The notes below the pieces were generated by a model. The model worked only from the letters and a program-made list of their open reading frames with translations. It ran no database searches and was not told where the DNA came from. A stretch of DNA of 32,931 nt from a virus, in the IMG/VR virus record IMGVR_UViG_3300024348_000149, positions 1-32,931 of that record; one strand, 5' to 3'. The translations under genes were made by a program, and so were the position numbers. Below, piece by piece: positions 15,765 through 23,634 of this stretch; position 1 is the first letter of the stretch, and each line of letters begins with the position of its first letter.

Positions 15765-16226
15765 TTATTCAGTCAAAAGAGTTTTCTTTGACTTTTTACC
15801 TTTAGATTGATTAATAGCAATCTTTCTAGGCTGCTTCTCTTCTGGAATAACATGCTCTAATTCTACAACAAGCATTCCATTCACTAGTTTTGCACCATTC
15901 ACTACAACATCTGGGTTGAGAGTAAATGTTCTTACAAAGTTTCTAGACGAAATTCCCTTATGCAAATAATTTCTTTCATCTGTCGTATCGTCTTTAGTAC
16001 CAGTAACGGTTAAGGTATCTTCTTTAACTTCAACATCAAGTTCTTCTTCTGAAAATCCAGATGCAGCAATTTCAATACGATAATCACTATCGGTGCCTTT
16101 GACTACATTGTATGGGGGATAGTTTTGCGTTGTTGTTTGAGACTGAAGCTCAAGTTCATTAAACAATCTATCAAACCCAACACTATAACGCATAAAAGGG
16201 TCTAAAGTTTTAAATTTCGTAACCAT
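15765..16226 (-). CDS. hsp20: Small heat-shock protein Hsp20 (IbpA-like)
   Basis: This is an alpha-crystallin-type chaperone of 153 aa that holds unfolding proteins. The N-terminal arm FMRYSVGFDRLFNEL (11-25) and the YPPYNV sequence entering the crystallin domain at 36-41 match the IbpA/Hsp20 group. The domain continues with YRIEIAASGF and ends with NGMLVVELEHVIPEE (116-130), then the I-x-I anchor AIN. The ribosome site AGGAGG is the strongest in the window. Hsp20 is a common gene in cyanophages, probably supporting head or host-protein folding. It is separated from dUTPase by 114 bases containing an inverted repeat. Confidence 0.93.
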   Translation of the reverse strand: MVTKFKTLDPFMRYSVGFDRLFNELELQSQTTTQNYPPYNVVKGTDSDYRIEIAASGFSEEELDVEVKEDTLTVTGTKDDTTDERNYLHKGISSRNFVRTFTLNPDVVVNGAKLVNGMLVVELEHVIPEEKQPRKIAINQSKGKKSKKTLLTE

Positions 16227-16281
16227 GTTTTTTTCCTCCTGTTAAGCAAGGTTTTGAAATAGGCCTCGTTAGAGTACCAAA

Positions 16282-16313
16282 CCGATTTTACCGCAATTGC
16301 GCGAAGGAATCGG
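16282..16313. repeat. Nested palindrome upstream of hsp20
   Basis: CCGATT (16282-16287) pairs with AATCGG (16308-16313), and between them lies the perfect 10-bp palindrome CGCAATTGCG (16292-16301). It occupies the 114-base gap between dUTPase and hsp20, next to an A/T-only block (about 16324-16339). No clear -35/-10 pair was found in this gap. It may be an operator, an mRNA structure or a weak terminator. Confidence 0.45.
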
Positions 16314-16340
16314 CGATCCTAATACTATATATAATAAAAA

Positions 16341-16880
16341 TTACAGTCCTGTCGAACCAAAGCCGCCTTTTCTTGAAGTTTTTTGCTCTGGTCTATCGAA
16401 AATTTCTTCTACTCTGACTGGATCATTATATACAAGTTCTGCTTGGGCGATCCTCATTCCATCTTCAATAAGAAAAGTTTTCATTGATACGTTATGCAAC
16501 ATTACATATGTTTGCTCAACGTAATCAGAATCAACAACACCTTCACAATTAGCAATCACAATTCCATTTTTTAAAGACAATCCAGAACGTGGATGTATTC
16601 TCATTGACATATCTTCTGGTAAATTAAATATTAGCCCAGTAGGCACTAACATTCTTTGTCCACTATAGAGTATGATATTTCCATCTTCAACAGTCACAGT
16701 TTTCTTTATATTCCATTCGTCATAACATTTTATTGGTTCATTACCAAGTAATGATGCTCTGAGATCAAAACAGGCTGCCCATTCTGACCCCATAACTGGA
16801 AGATGTGCTTCCGCAAATAATTTATAACATTTTAATGATGTTGATTTTTGTGATACTGGTATTTCTGCCCACTTTGCCAT
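16341..16880 (-). CDS. dut: dUTP pyrophosphatase (trimeric dUTPase family)
   Basis: The enzyme hydrolyses dUTP to dUMP and keeps uracil out of phage DNA. All five conserved motifs are present: ACFDLRA (36-42), IHPRSGLSLKNGI (95-107), GVVDSDYV (114-121), DGMRIAQ (140-146) and the C-terminal P-loop-like RKGGFGSTG (170-178). The length of 179 aa is slightly above the usual 140-155 because of an insertion before motif 2. The ATG has a GAGGA site and follows regA closely, placing it at the end of the clamp/clamp-loader transcript. Confidence 0.92.
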   Translation of the reverse strand: MAKWAEIPVSQKSTSLKCYKLFAEAHLPVMGSEWAACFDLRASLLGNEPIKCYDEWNIKKTVTVEDGNIILYSGQRMLVPTGLIFNLPEDMSMRIHPRSGLSLKNGIVIANCEGVVDSDYVEQTYVMLHNVSMKTFLIEDGMRIAQAELVYNDPVRVEEIFDRPEQKTSRKGGFGSTGL

Positions 16881-16895
16881 AATATATCCTCTGTA

Positions 16896-17285
16896 TTATC
16901 TTTTTCTACCTATATTATATTTAGGTACTAATTCCCATTCATTTTTCTCTTTATGTGAGATAATTTTAATCTGAGAAATCGGTGCATCTTCATACACATC
17001 TTCTTTTACTATATCAATTAATCCCCACTCCTTGAGTAAGTTTACAATTGTATTTCTTCTAGCTCTATCGTTCTCAGAAAAATCAGAAGACTTTCCATCA
17101 AGTTTAAATAGTTCCTTAAAGTGAACGATGTAGTATTTACCCTGCTTGTGGAGAATGTGACAGGATTGATATAATTTCCTGTCTTTTTTAGAGGCAACTC
17201 CAATTCTAGTGAGTGTTTCTCTAATTTTTAAAAAGTCTTCTTGATCATCCAATGATACTTCGACTAACGATTCTAATAGTGACAT
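16896..17285 (-). CDS. regA: RegA translational repressor
   Basis: This homologue of T4 RegA binds ribosome-binding sites of many early phage mRNAs and blocks their translation. It is 129 aa against 122 in T4. Conserved blocks are easily aligned: DFLKIRETLTRIGVA (17-31), LYQSCHILHKQGKYYIVHFK (38-57), ENDRARRNTIVNLLKEWGLI (71-90) and WELVPKYNIG (116-125). It directly follows gene 62, as in T4. The start follows an AAGGCGG element 7-9 bases before the ATG. Confidence 0.96.
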   Translation of the reverse strand: MSLLESLVEVSLDDQEDFLKIRETLTRIGVASKKDRKLYQSCHILHKQGKYYIVHFKELFKLDGKSSDFSENDRARRNTIVNLLKEWGLIDIVKEDVYEDAPISQIKIISHKEKNEWELVPKYNIGRKR

Positions 17286-17287
17286 AA

Positions 17288-17674
17288 TTATCCGCCTTTG
17301 TTCAGTTTACTCTTAATTATGCCTATTTGTTCTTTCGACAATATTTTAAGAGCTTCCTCTGTTTTTTTATTATTATATCCATAATATTCTTTCACATATT
17401 CGAAATCATTATGAATAGTTTTTTTGTGCCAAGGTGAAAATCTTTTTCTTGGACGCACACTATTTAGTAAATAATCAAATTGCAACTTTTTATCAGCGGT
17501 ATGATGTATGTTCATTTCATTTGCATATAAGATCGTGTCATGAAAATTAGAAAAGTTCTTATTAATAAGAAAAGCCTGATATGCTTTTTCCCAATGTTCG
17601 TCTTCAGTATCCATCAATCTCTTTTTAGTATGAGAAATTGCCGGAACATAATCTTTAAATAAATCGTAACTCAT
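17288..17674 (-). CDS. 62: Clamp-loader small subunit gp62
   Basis: gp62 pairs with gp44 to load the sliding clamp. The reading frame is open farther upstream, but the ATG at 17674 (MSYDLFKDYVPAIS) is chosen. It overlaps the preceding stop as TAATG, and the N-terminus then matches marine gp62 proteins. The result is 128 aa, shorter than T4 gp62 (187), as is usual in marine phages. ILYANEMNIHHTADKKLQFD and NSVRPRKRFSPWHKK are the conserved parts. The C-terminus ends ILSKEQIGIIKSKLNKGG. Confidence 0.88.
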   Translation of the reverse strand: MSYDLFKDYVPAISHTKKRLMDTEDEHWEKAYQAFLINKNFSNFHDTILYANEMNIHHTADKKLQFDYLLNSVRPRKRFSPWHKKTIHNDFEYVKEYYGYNNKKTEEALKILSKEQIGIIKSKLNKGG

Positions 17675-17895
17675 TATCCACTCACATATACATCTTTTTT
17701 GGGTCGATACCATGTTTTCTGTTCATGAATTCTTCCCAATAATTCTTGAATTTCGTGCATCTCTTCTCTAAATTTTTCGCTTGTATCTCCCTGAGCAATA
17801 GCAAGGCCTCTACGCCCTGCTTTCGCTCTAAGTGCCTGTTCGATAATTTCTATATCCCGAACATTTAAATTGAATGATGTATTTGGACTATTCAT
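17674..17895 (-). CDS. Conserved small phage protein between 44 and 62, 73 aa
   Basis: This is a two-helix, charged protein. VRDIEIIEQALRAKAGRRGL (12-31) is followed by MHEIQELLGRIHEQKTWYRP (46-65). The ending IHxQKxWYRP recurs in marine T4-like phages, but I know no function. It is coupled upstream to gene 44 (ATGA) and downstream to gene 62 (TAATG), so it is made along with the clamp loader. Confidence 0.75.
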   Translation of the reverse strand: MNSPNTSFNLNVRDIEIIEQALRAKAGRRGLAIAQGDTSEKFREEMHEIQELLGRIHEQKTWYRPKKDVYVSG

Positions 17896-18842
17896 TTCCA
17901 GTCACATTCCATCATCAATTCAGTAAGACAAGCAACAAGATTGATCTCCTGATCTGCAACAAATGCAGATTTGTAAGAATAATCAGCAATAGTCACAACA
18001 GCTTGTGGAATAGAAGATGCCTCTGCGTGTTCATATAAACCATCATAGATATTTCTATATAGAGTATTAGGATCGTTATCTAAGTTTTGGGCAACCCAGC
18101 CACGCAAGTCTGTGAAGTTCTTATCTTTCATTGCCTTCACAAGTTTATTGACATTCACCTCACCTACATCAGTGAGCAATCCTTCATCGATTTCACCCCC
18201 AACAGAATATCTTTGTAGTTCATTTAACACTCTCCGCCAATCGGGAAAATGTTTCATAACCATTTGCTGAACTACTTTATCTTTATACTTAATATTCTCT
18301 TTGCCAAGAATAGATACAACTCTTTTGTAAAAAGATGCAGCGAGTTTTGGTTTATCAGACTTTTTAATCTTAAACTCTACAATGGAACACCGACTATGTA
18401 ATGGTTCAATTATACGATTTTTGAAATTACAAGTAAGAATAAAACGACAATTACCAGAAAACTCTTCAATAAAACCGCGAAGAGCTGGTTGTGTCGATTG
18501 AGGGTTTAGATAATCTGCCTCATCTAGAATAATAACCTTTCCAAACTCATTACTATTACCAGTGTCAAAACTCACAGTAGAGGCGTAATTTCTAATCTTA
18601 TTACGCAGTACATCAATACCGCTGTCTTCGGAACCATTGATTAATATGTAATCCATTTTCATCTCATTACATAAGGCACGGGCCAGGGTTGTTTTACCAA
18701 CGCCTGGGCCGCCTGCCAATAATAAGTTAGGAAGACTACCAGTTTCCACAAACTCTTTGAAGGTCGCCTTTAGGTCTTCAGTTAGGATACAATTATCAAT
18801 ATCATTCGGGCGATACTTTTCCACCCATAAAAAATTGTCCAT
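17892..18842 (-). CDS. 44: Clamp-loader ATPase gp44 (AAA+)
   Basis: gp44 is the ATP-driven large subunit that opens and loads the gp45 clamp. Walker A is GGPGVGKT (44-51), Walker B is VIILDEAD (103-110), sensor 1 is ILTCN (135-139) and the SRC arginine-finger motif is at 150-152. The 316-aa length matches T4 gp44 (319). A GGGGAG ribosome site precedes the ATG, and the gene starts just after the gp45 stop. Confidence 0.96.
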   Translation of the reverse strand: MDNFLWVEKYRPNDIDNCILTEDLKATFKEFVETGSLPNLLLAGGPGVGKTTLARALCNEMKMDYILINGSEDSGIDVLRNKIRNYASTVSFDTGNSNEFGKVIILDEADYLNPQSTQPALRGFIEEFSGNCRFILTCNFKNRIIEPLHSRCSIVEFKIKKSDKPKLAASFYKRVVSILGKENIKYKDKVVQQMVMKHFPDWRRVLNELQRYSVGGEIDEGLLTDVGEVNVNKLVKAMKDKNFTDLRGWVAQNLDNDPNTLYRNIYDGLYEHAEASSIPQAVVTIADYSYKSAFVADQEINLVACLTELMMECDWK

Positions 18843-18844
18843 AC

Positions 18845-19543
18845 TTACTCCCCATAAGTCGAGTCTTGTTCAAGTGTAATCCAATATTGAATTGGCAACT
18901 TCTGATGTCGGAAAGTTGAGATTTTATTTTTAGAAATCCCTACATCATAGTCACCTTCGATTAACTTTAGGTTTTCTGAGCGGAAGTACATATTAAATGT
19001 TGCATTCGATTCACCAACTGGTTCTTCAGCAACATTGGATGTATCATCTTTTTTATCCAATGCACAGAAATAAACAACTCCATCGTCTTTTGTTGACAAT
19101 GAATAATCAGGAAGTCCAGAAATGGATGCCACTTGATTGATAGTATGCAGTGTAGAATTTGGAAGCTTTACATTGATATCCCAATCCGGCGAAGGTTTCG
19201 ATCCTTCTGGATTATTATCACTACCTTCTAATGCAAATGTATTTTCTACAAATACAATGATAGATGGTTCCGCTGCCATAAATTTGTAAGTCTTTACACC
19301 GTTAGACATCATGACATATTTTTCTTGAAAGTCTAGTTCTGGATATATCTTTAATAAGTTTAAAAACTTACCTAGATCATAGATACAGAAATCTACTGGA
19401 AATTTTTCTGATACATCTGTGGCAGCCAAGATGTTACGCATAACAGAGATAGTAGAAAGTCTACTACCTTTACGCAAATATATCGACTGATTAATAGTCG
19501 AATAGTTTTTTAGAATATTTTGGGTTTGTTCACTCAACTTCAT
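18845..19543 (-). CDS. 45: Sliding clamp gp45
   Basis: This is the trimeric processivity clamp of the T4 replisome, which in T4 is also the coactivator of gp55-dependent late transcription. The ATG at 19543 is preferred over an in-frame TTG two codons upstream because it has GGAG at suitable spacing. That gives 232 aa, close to T4 gp45 (228). Characteristic parts are MKLSEQTQNILKNYSTINQS at the N-terminus, VDFCIYDLGKFLNLLKIYPE and the FMAAEPSIIVF strand. It overlaps the preceding 53-aa gene by 14 bases. Confidence 0.92.
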   Translation of the reverse strand: MKLSEQTQNILKNYSTINQSIYLRKGSRLSTISVMRNILAATDVSEKFPVDFCIYDLGKFLNLLKIYPELDFQEKYVMMSNGVKTYKFMAAEPSIIVFVENTFALEGSDNNPEGSKPSPDWDINVKLPNSTLHTINQVASISGLPDYSLSTKDDGVVYFCALDKKDDTSNVAEEPVGESNATFNMYFRSENLKLIEGDYDVGISKNKISTFRHQKLPIQYWITLEQDSTYGE

Positions 19544-19691
19544 TTTCAATTACTCCATACTTTTCATTTAAATATTGTGATATTGTTTGGCCATTGTTCT
19601 TGGCCCGATCCTTAACATAAGATTTTCTAGGGGAACTTAACTTTTTATAGTCTCGATCCAAATTGTCGGAATGCTTCAAATTAATGCTCAT
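19530..19691 (-). CDS. Small basic protein upstream of gene 45, 53 aa
   Basis: The ATG at 19691 is chosen although the frame opens farther upstream, because GGAG lies 7 bases before it and it sits just inside the end of the preceding gene. The product is highly charged (LKHSDNLDRDYKKLSSPRKS...YVKDRAKNNGQTISQYLNEK). It has no recognised family. It overlaps gene 45 by 14 bases, so it is co-translated with the clamp. Confidence 0.6.
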   Translation of the reverse strand: MSINLKHSDNLDRDYKKLSSPRKSYVKDRAKNNGQTISQYLNEKYGVIENEVE

Positions 19692-19974
19692 AATTTTCTC
19701 CATATGTTTTATCATGATTATATAAAGCCAGTATACCATAATGAATGATTTTCATCAAGTCTTTTCTGTAATCTTCTGGCGTTTCGCCTTTTTTTCCATA
19801 TCGATTGGAATATTTGTCAATATTTCCCATACAGAATCCTTCACCATGCCCTCGGGCCATGATTACTTCTGTAGACTGGAAAGTATTTTCAGAATAATGT
19901 CCTTCATATGTTTTGTCAATATATGCCCGAATTTCTTCGAGCAATATATCTTCATTAAATTTGTAGTTAGTCAT
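19681..19974 (-). CDS. DUF3310-like small protein, 97 aa
   Basis: GNIDKYSNRYGKKGETPEDYRKDLMKII carries the GNxxKYxxRxGKK...DLxKxxxY pattern of the DUF3310 family, which is common in phages and of unclear function. The ATG at 19974 is chosen rather than the GTG at 19980, because the AAGGAG ribosome site runs into that GTG and is correctly spaced for the ATG. It lies 9 bases after the CobS-like gene and overlaps the next small gene by 11 bases. Confidence 0.75.
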   Translation of the reverse strand: MTNYKFNEDILLEEIRAYIDKTYEGHYSENTFQSTEVIMARGHGEGFCMGNIDKYSNRYGKKGETPEDYRKDLMKIIHYGILALYNHDKTYGENYEH

Positions 19975-19983
19975 TAACACTCC

Positions 19984-21144
19984 TTAAAATGGGATTTCTT
20001 CTGAATCAGTTTCTTCTGAAACTGTTTCTTTTTCTTGTCCTGTAATTTTTGAAAACAGGTCAACAAATGATGCCTTAGTATCATCATCAAAACGATTGGT
20101 ACACAATTCGATAGATTTCATCACATCTTCAAAGATAGAATATGTTTCTACAATATGAACCAAACGACGAGTTGAAATGATTTCATCAATTCCACCCTCT
20201 TCAAATGTTTTCCGAATTGCACCAGCCCACATGGTAAGTGCCTCAACATTTTGTTGATCTGATTGAGAAAGTTTTTCCACATTCAAAAGAGATGTGAGGT
20301 GATTGTTGAGAATTTTTTTCTCGACAGACTGACTAGGATATTCCTGTTCAAAAGTAATTTTGAAACGCTCAAGAAACGCCTCGTTCATCACGTTTGTACC
20401 GATAAACCGTCCATCATCAGAACCTTTACCTTTTGTGTTTGCAGTTGCAATCACTGTAAAGCCAGGGGCAGGTTTCACAAAACGATTATCTTTCTTTAGG
20501 TAAACACCTTTACCGTCAATAATAGATTGCAAGCACATAATTTTATTTGATGCAAGGTCAACTTCATCAAGAATAAGAACTGCGCCGCGTTCCATCGCGT
20601 CAACTACAGGCCCCTGAGAAAACACAACGTTTCCATCAATCAGAGTTTTATCACCTAAAAGGTCAGACTCATCTGTTTCAATAGTGATAGGAACTGTAAT
20701 GCATTCACGTTTCAAGTGAGCACATAACTGCTGAGAACCATAGGTTTTTCCATTACCAGACAAACCAGTAATAAAGACAGGGTAAAACATTTTAGATGTT
20801 AAGATTTTACGCAAGTCGTTATAGAAACCAAACTTGACAAAATTTGGATCTTTTTCAGGCACCAGAGATTGATTGGTATGACGCTCAGGCAATGCAGGAG
20901 CTACAAATGTCTGTTCCTGTTGAACAGGTTTTATTTGCACTACATTGTTACCAGAAAGTTTCATCAGACTGGCAGACAGGTCATAAGAACCATGTCCTGA
21001 GCGGAATTCTGGTTTCCACATCCACTGTGGACTAGACTCACCAAATTCTGTTGCCAATTTTTTGATTAACTGTTTTGAAAGAACAGAACCATTTTCTTGA
21101 ATGAGTTTATTAAGAAACTCAACTTTTTTCACTTTATTCCACAT
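19984..21144 (-). CDS. cobS: MoxR/CobS-like AAA+ ATPase, 386 aa
   Basis: The AAA+ core has Walker A GLSGNGKT, Walker B VLILDEVD and the FTVIATANTKGKGSDDG sensor region typical of CobS/MoxR proteins. The N-terminal 120 residues are a phage-specific extension. In bacteria CobS works with CobT and CobN to insert cobalt in B12 synthesis, and cobS is a known cyanophage gene. Here the partner next door is CobT-like, but no CobN is present. A general AAA+/VWA remodelling complex is therefore as likely as a B12 role. The ribosome site AGGAGA and its own TTGACA promoter suggest it starts the transcript running through 45-44-62-regA-dut. Confidence 0.88.
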   Translation of the reverse strand: MWNKVKKVEFLNKLIQENGSVLSKQLIKKLATEFGESSPQWMWKPEFRSGHGSYDLSASLMKLSGNNVVQIKPVQQEQTFVAPALPERHTNQSLVPEKDPNFVKFGFYNDLRKILTSKMFYPVFITGLSGNGKTYGSQQLCAHLKRECITVPITIETDESDLLGDKTLIDGNVVFSQGPVVDAMERGAVLILDEVDLASNKIMCLQSIIDGKGVYLKKDNRFVKPAPGFTVIATANTKGKGSDDGRFIGTNVMNEAFLERFKITFEQEYPSQSVEKKILNNHLTSLLNVEKLSQSDQQNVEALTMWAGAIRKTFEEGGIDEIISTRRLVHIVETYSIFEDVMKSIELCTNRFDDDTKASFVDLFSKITGQEKETVSEETDSEEIPF

Positions 21145-21191
21145 TATATATTCTCCTATTAGGAAGTTTCACGAATCATCATTACTATTAC

Positions 21192-21220
21192 ATACTACCA
21201 GATGGAGGGCCACTTGTCAA
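21192..21220 (-). promoter_or_regulatory. Sigma70-type promoter for the CobS-like gene
   Basis: On the minus strand TTGACA (21215-21220) and TAGTAT (21192-21197) are separated by 17 bases, 48 bases before the cobS-like ATG. The -35 is perfect and the -10 matches 4 of 6. The -35 sits in the centre of a GC-rich inverted repeat at 21206-21227. Confidence 0.6.
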
Positions 21221-21227
21221 TGGCCCT
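21206..21227. repeat. Inverted repeat enclosing the -35 box of the cobS promoter
   Basis: AGGGCCA (21206-21212) and TGGCCCT (21221-21227) form a perfect 7-bp inverted repeat with an 8-base centre that contains the TTGACA hexamer. There is no T-run, so it is not a normal terminator for the CobT-like gene ending at 21234. It could be a repressor operator or an RNA hairpin. Confidence 0.5.
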
Positions 21228-21233
21228 AGCCAA

Positions 21234-23555
21234 TTATTTTACGATATCGACAAATTTATTTAGCAATTGGCGACTTGTTTTTTTCTTAGATTGAAACTTA
21301 GAAAACTGTTTTGCAATTTTTGCCTTTGTCATATCAGTATCGATATCCAATTCATCTTGTTCATTCTGAGTACGCATATCAACTACATAGTAATCATCAT
21401 ATCCACAATCAGGTGCCGACAGATATCCTTGTTTACGAGCGATTGAACGCTGTTTAGAAACATCACTACTCGCAATCCAACCATCTTTATCGCGGAACAC
21501 ATAATCCCGAATTGCATGATTTAGTTCATAGTTTCGATCTGCAATGAAGAAACCTACAGATTTTGCATCATGAATTTCTTTCATCATTGTCACAAGAAAT
21601 TCAGTTGCATTCTGAGTAGTTTTATCTTGATCGCGCCTACCAGTTTTTAGAACAAAAGTTTTCTTTGAACGCTCATGCTTAATAACACTCAAGCTTTCGC
21701 GGCGACTACTCCATCCAGAACCAACGCTGCGATTGTAGTTTGAACTACCACCTTCGCCCCAATAATCAAGCGAGTCTCCAGCACTACCATCTGTCAAAAC
21801 AATGAAATTCATTTTTTCAACATTGTGTTTTTTCTTGAATACATCAATTACTTTATCAAGAATTATTAAGCTATGATTTAGTGGAGTTCCACCTAAAGTT
21901 AAATCAACATCATTAGTAGCACTGGTGCGGCAATAACCCCAAGCATTCTCCATCATCCAAGCAATAAACAAATAATTGTTGCATGCTTTTTGGAATTCTG
22001 ATTTTTTCATATTACTGGTTAACATATGGTGCAAACGCACACCAGACATAATAAATGTTTTTCCAGCAAGAGATGGATTATCACGTTCTGCATACAAACG
22101 CTTTTCGCCAAAACGAGAATCTAGAGAGGTATTCTGATCGGAGAAATTATAAACATCAAAAGGAATTCCTACACGCTGACAAAATGTTGCCAAAACAATA
22201 GTCTGTACTACTGTTTTGTAGATCATTCCATGCATAGAACCAGACCAATCTACCATCATAACCATACCATGATTTTTACCTTCAGGCGAAACAGATTTGC
22301 GCTTGAAGATATCATCATTTAATTTATAGCTCCAGATTTTACTAGTGTTTAAATTTCCAGATTTTGTCTCATAACTCTGAGCATATTCTTGAGCAGACTT
22401 TTTCATTTCGAATTCTTTTACAAGATATCCAATTGTATTGTTATGATCTGACAGCAACTGTTTATACATATTATGTTTATCGTCAAAACCAGAAGATTTA
22501 ATTGTTTCGATTGAACGAGTAATACGGTCAATGTCGATAACATAATCTTTCAAATCGATATCGGGAATACTCAAATAATTAATATCATTTGCATTATGAT
22601 CTACCATACTACTCATATTCTGAGACATACTACTATCAGTTTCAGAAGAAAATTCATCTACAGGTGCCTGTGTCTCAGTACCATCAGATAAACCAGCACC
22701 TTTTGAATCGGTAGGGCCACCAGAACCATTGTCTTTTTCTTGAGTTTCTTCTTCACCATTTCCAGATGCATCAGAATTTCCAGACTCATCAGTTTCATCA
22801 GAACCAGTATCACTAGAATCAGAAGATGTATCATCAGTTTCATCAGAAGATTCGTCTGATTGACTTTGAGAACTTTCATCTCCAGTCTGGTCAGTTTCTT
22901 CGTTTTCACCAGAACCATCTGATTTAGAATTACCAGAACCATCGGTTTGATTTTCTTCTGGATTTTGCTGATTTTGTTCTTTTTTCATTTTCAAAAAGTT
23001 GAAAATTTCTTCTGAAACATCAGCAACTTCTGCAAATGTTTTTGTAGAAGCAACTTTATTGACAAGAACAATTTCTTCATCTGAAAAGATTTTTTTCATT
23101 TCAAAATCTGTCATAGAAGATTTAAAGAAAACATTGATACGATCAATAAATGCAAGGCCGGACAATTCTTTTCCTTGAATACCAAAGAAGTTTTTGTTCA
23201 TCAGTTCTTGATATGCGCGAAAGAAAGGGCCGCGCAAGCCAGGAAATTTATTTTTCACATCACGTTCAATACGCGCATCTTCGACCACGTTGATAAAATC
23301 TTTAGAAGAACGAGAACATGCCTCCTGCAAAATATCCGTATCAGATGGAGTATATAGTGCATGTCCGACTTCATGACCCATGAAAAGGTCATAAAGGTCA
23401 TCAGACATATCTTTCCAGATAGGAACCGCCAATATACGGTTCTTGATATCAAAATACGCAGTATCGATATTTTTATGTTGGATTGTAATGTCTTCTTCGG
23501 CCATCATTTTGGCAAGAAGACTTTTAGAATTCTTTGTATATAGTACGTTAGTCAT
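21234..23555 (-). CDS. CobT-like VWA protein with HExxH motif, 773 aa
   Basis: Three parts are visible. Residues 1-185 hold GHEVGHALYTP with HEVGH at 61-65, followed by NVVEDARIE (89-97), a zincin-like arrangement found in CobT-type proteins. Residues about 190-320 are a low-complexity Ser/Asp/Glu/Gly linker. The C-terminal part contains a VWA domain with the MIDAS start VDWSGSM near residue 434 and a later LTDGSAG loop. It is the natural partner of the CobS-like AAA+ protein encoded next. Whether the HExxH site is catalytic is unknown. Its own TTGACA promoter lies upstream, and a TATAAATG element one base off the late octamer is at 23585-23592. Confidence 0.88.
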   Translation of the reverse strand: MTNVLYTKNSKSLLAKMMAEEDITIQHKNIDTAYFDIKNRILAVPIWKDMSDDLYDLFMGHEVGHALYTPSDTDILQEACSRSSKDFINVVEDARIERDVKNKFPGLRGPFFRAYQELMNKNFFGIQGKELSGLAFIDRINVFFKSSMTDFEMKKIFSDEEIVLVNKVASTKTFAEVADVSEEIFNFLKMKKEQNQQNPEENQTDGSGNSKSDGSGENEETDQTGDESSQSQSDESSDETDDTSSDSSDTGSDETDESGNSDASGNGEEETQEKDNGSGGPTDSKGAGLSDGTETQAPVDEFSSETDSSMSQNMSSMVDHNANDINYLSIPDIDLKDYVIDIDRITRSIETIKSSGFDDKHNMYKQLLSDHNNTIGYLVKEFEMKKSAQEYAQSYETKSGNLNTSKIWSYKLNDDIFKRKSVSPEGKNHGMVMMVDWSGSMHGMIYKTVVQTIVLATFCQRVGIPFDVYNFSDQNTSLDSRFGEKRLYAERDNPSLAGKTFIMSGVRLHHMLTSNMKKSEFQKACNNYLFIAWMMENAWGYCRTSATNDVDLTLGGTPLNHSLIILDKVIDVFKKKHNVEKMNFIVLTDGSAGDSLDYWGEGGSSNYNRSVGSGWSSRRESLSVIKHERSKKTFVLKTGRRDQDKTTQNATEFLVTMMKEIHDAKSVGFFIADRNYELNHAIRDYVFRDKDGWIASSDVSKQRSIARKQGYLSAPDCGYDDYYVVDMRTQNEQDELDIDTDMTKAKIAKQFSKFQSKKKTSRQLLNKFVDIVK

Positions 23556-23597
23556 TCACATATTTCCTTATAAGGAATCATCATCATTTATACTTAC

Positions 23598-23626
23598 ATG
23601 CTACAGTAAAGAATCGGGTTTGTCAA
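23598..23626 (-). promoter_or_regulatory. Sigma70-type promoter for the CobT-like gene
   Basis: On the minus strand TTGACA (23621-23626) and TAGCAT (23598-23603) are separated by 17 bases, in the gap between the CmoA-like stop and the CobT-like ATG. The -35 is perfect and the -10 is moderate. Confidence 0.55.
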
Positions 23627-23634
23627 GGGCTTTT

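Noticed and set aside
17675-17713. Upstream start for gene 62 adding 13 residues
   Set aside because: The added residues (MVSTQKRCICEWI) are out of family; the TAATG-coupled ATG at 17674 gives the known gp62 N-terminus.
22658-22942. Minus-strand Leu/Val-rich frame of 94 codons
   Set aside because: It is a frame shadow of the Ser/Asp-rich linker of the CobT-like gene; repetitive codons keep the alternative frame open.
19984-23555. Cobalamin biosynthesis function for the CobS/CobT-like pair
   Set aside because: No CobN or other B12 gene is visible and the VWA protein has an extra zincin-like motif; only family-level naming is kept.
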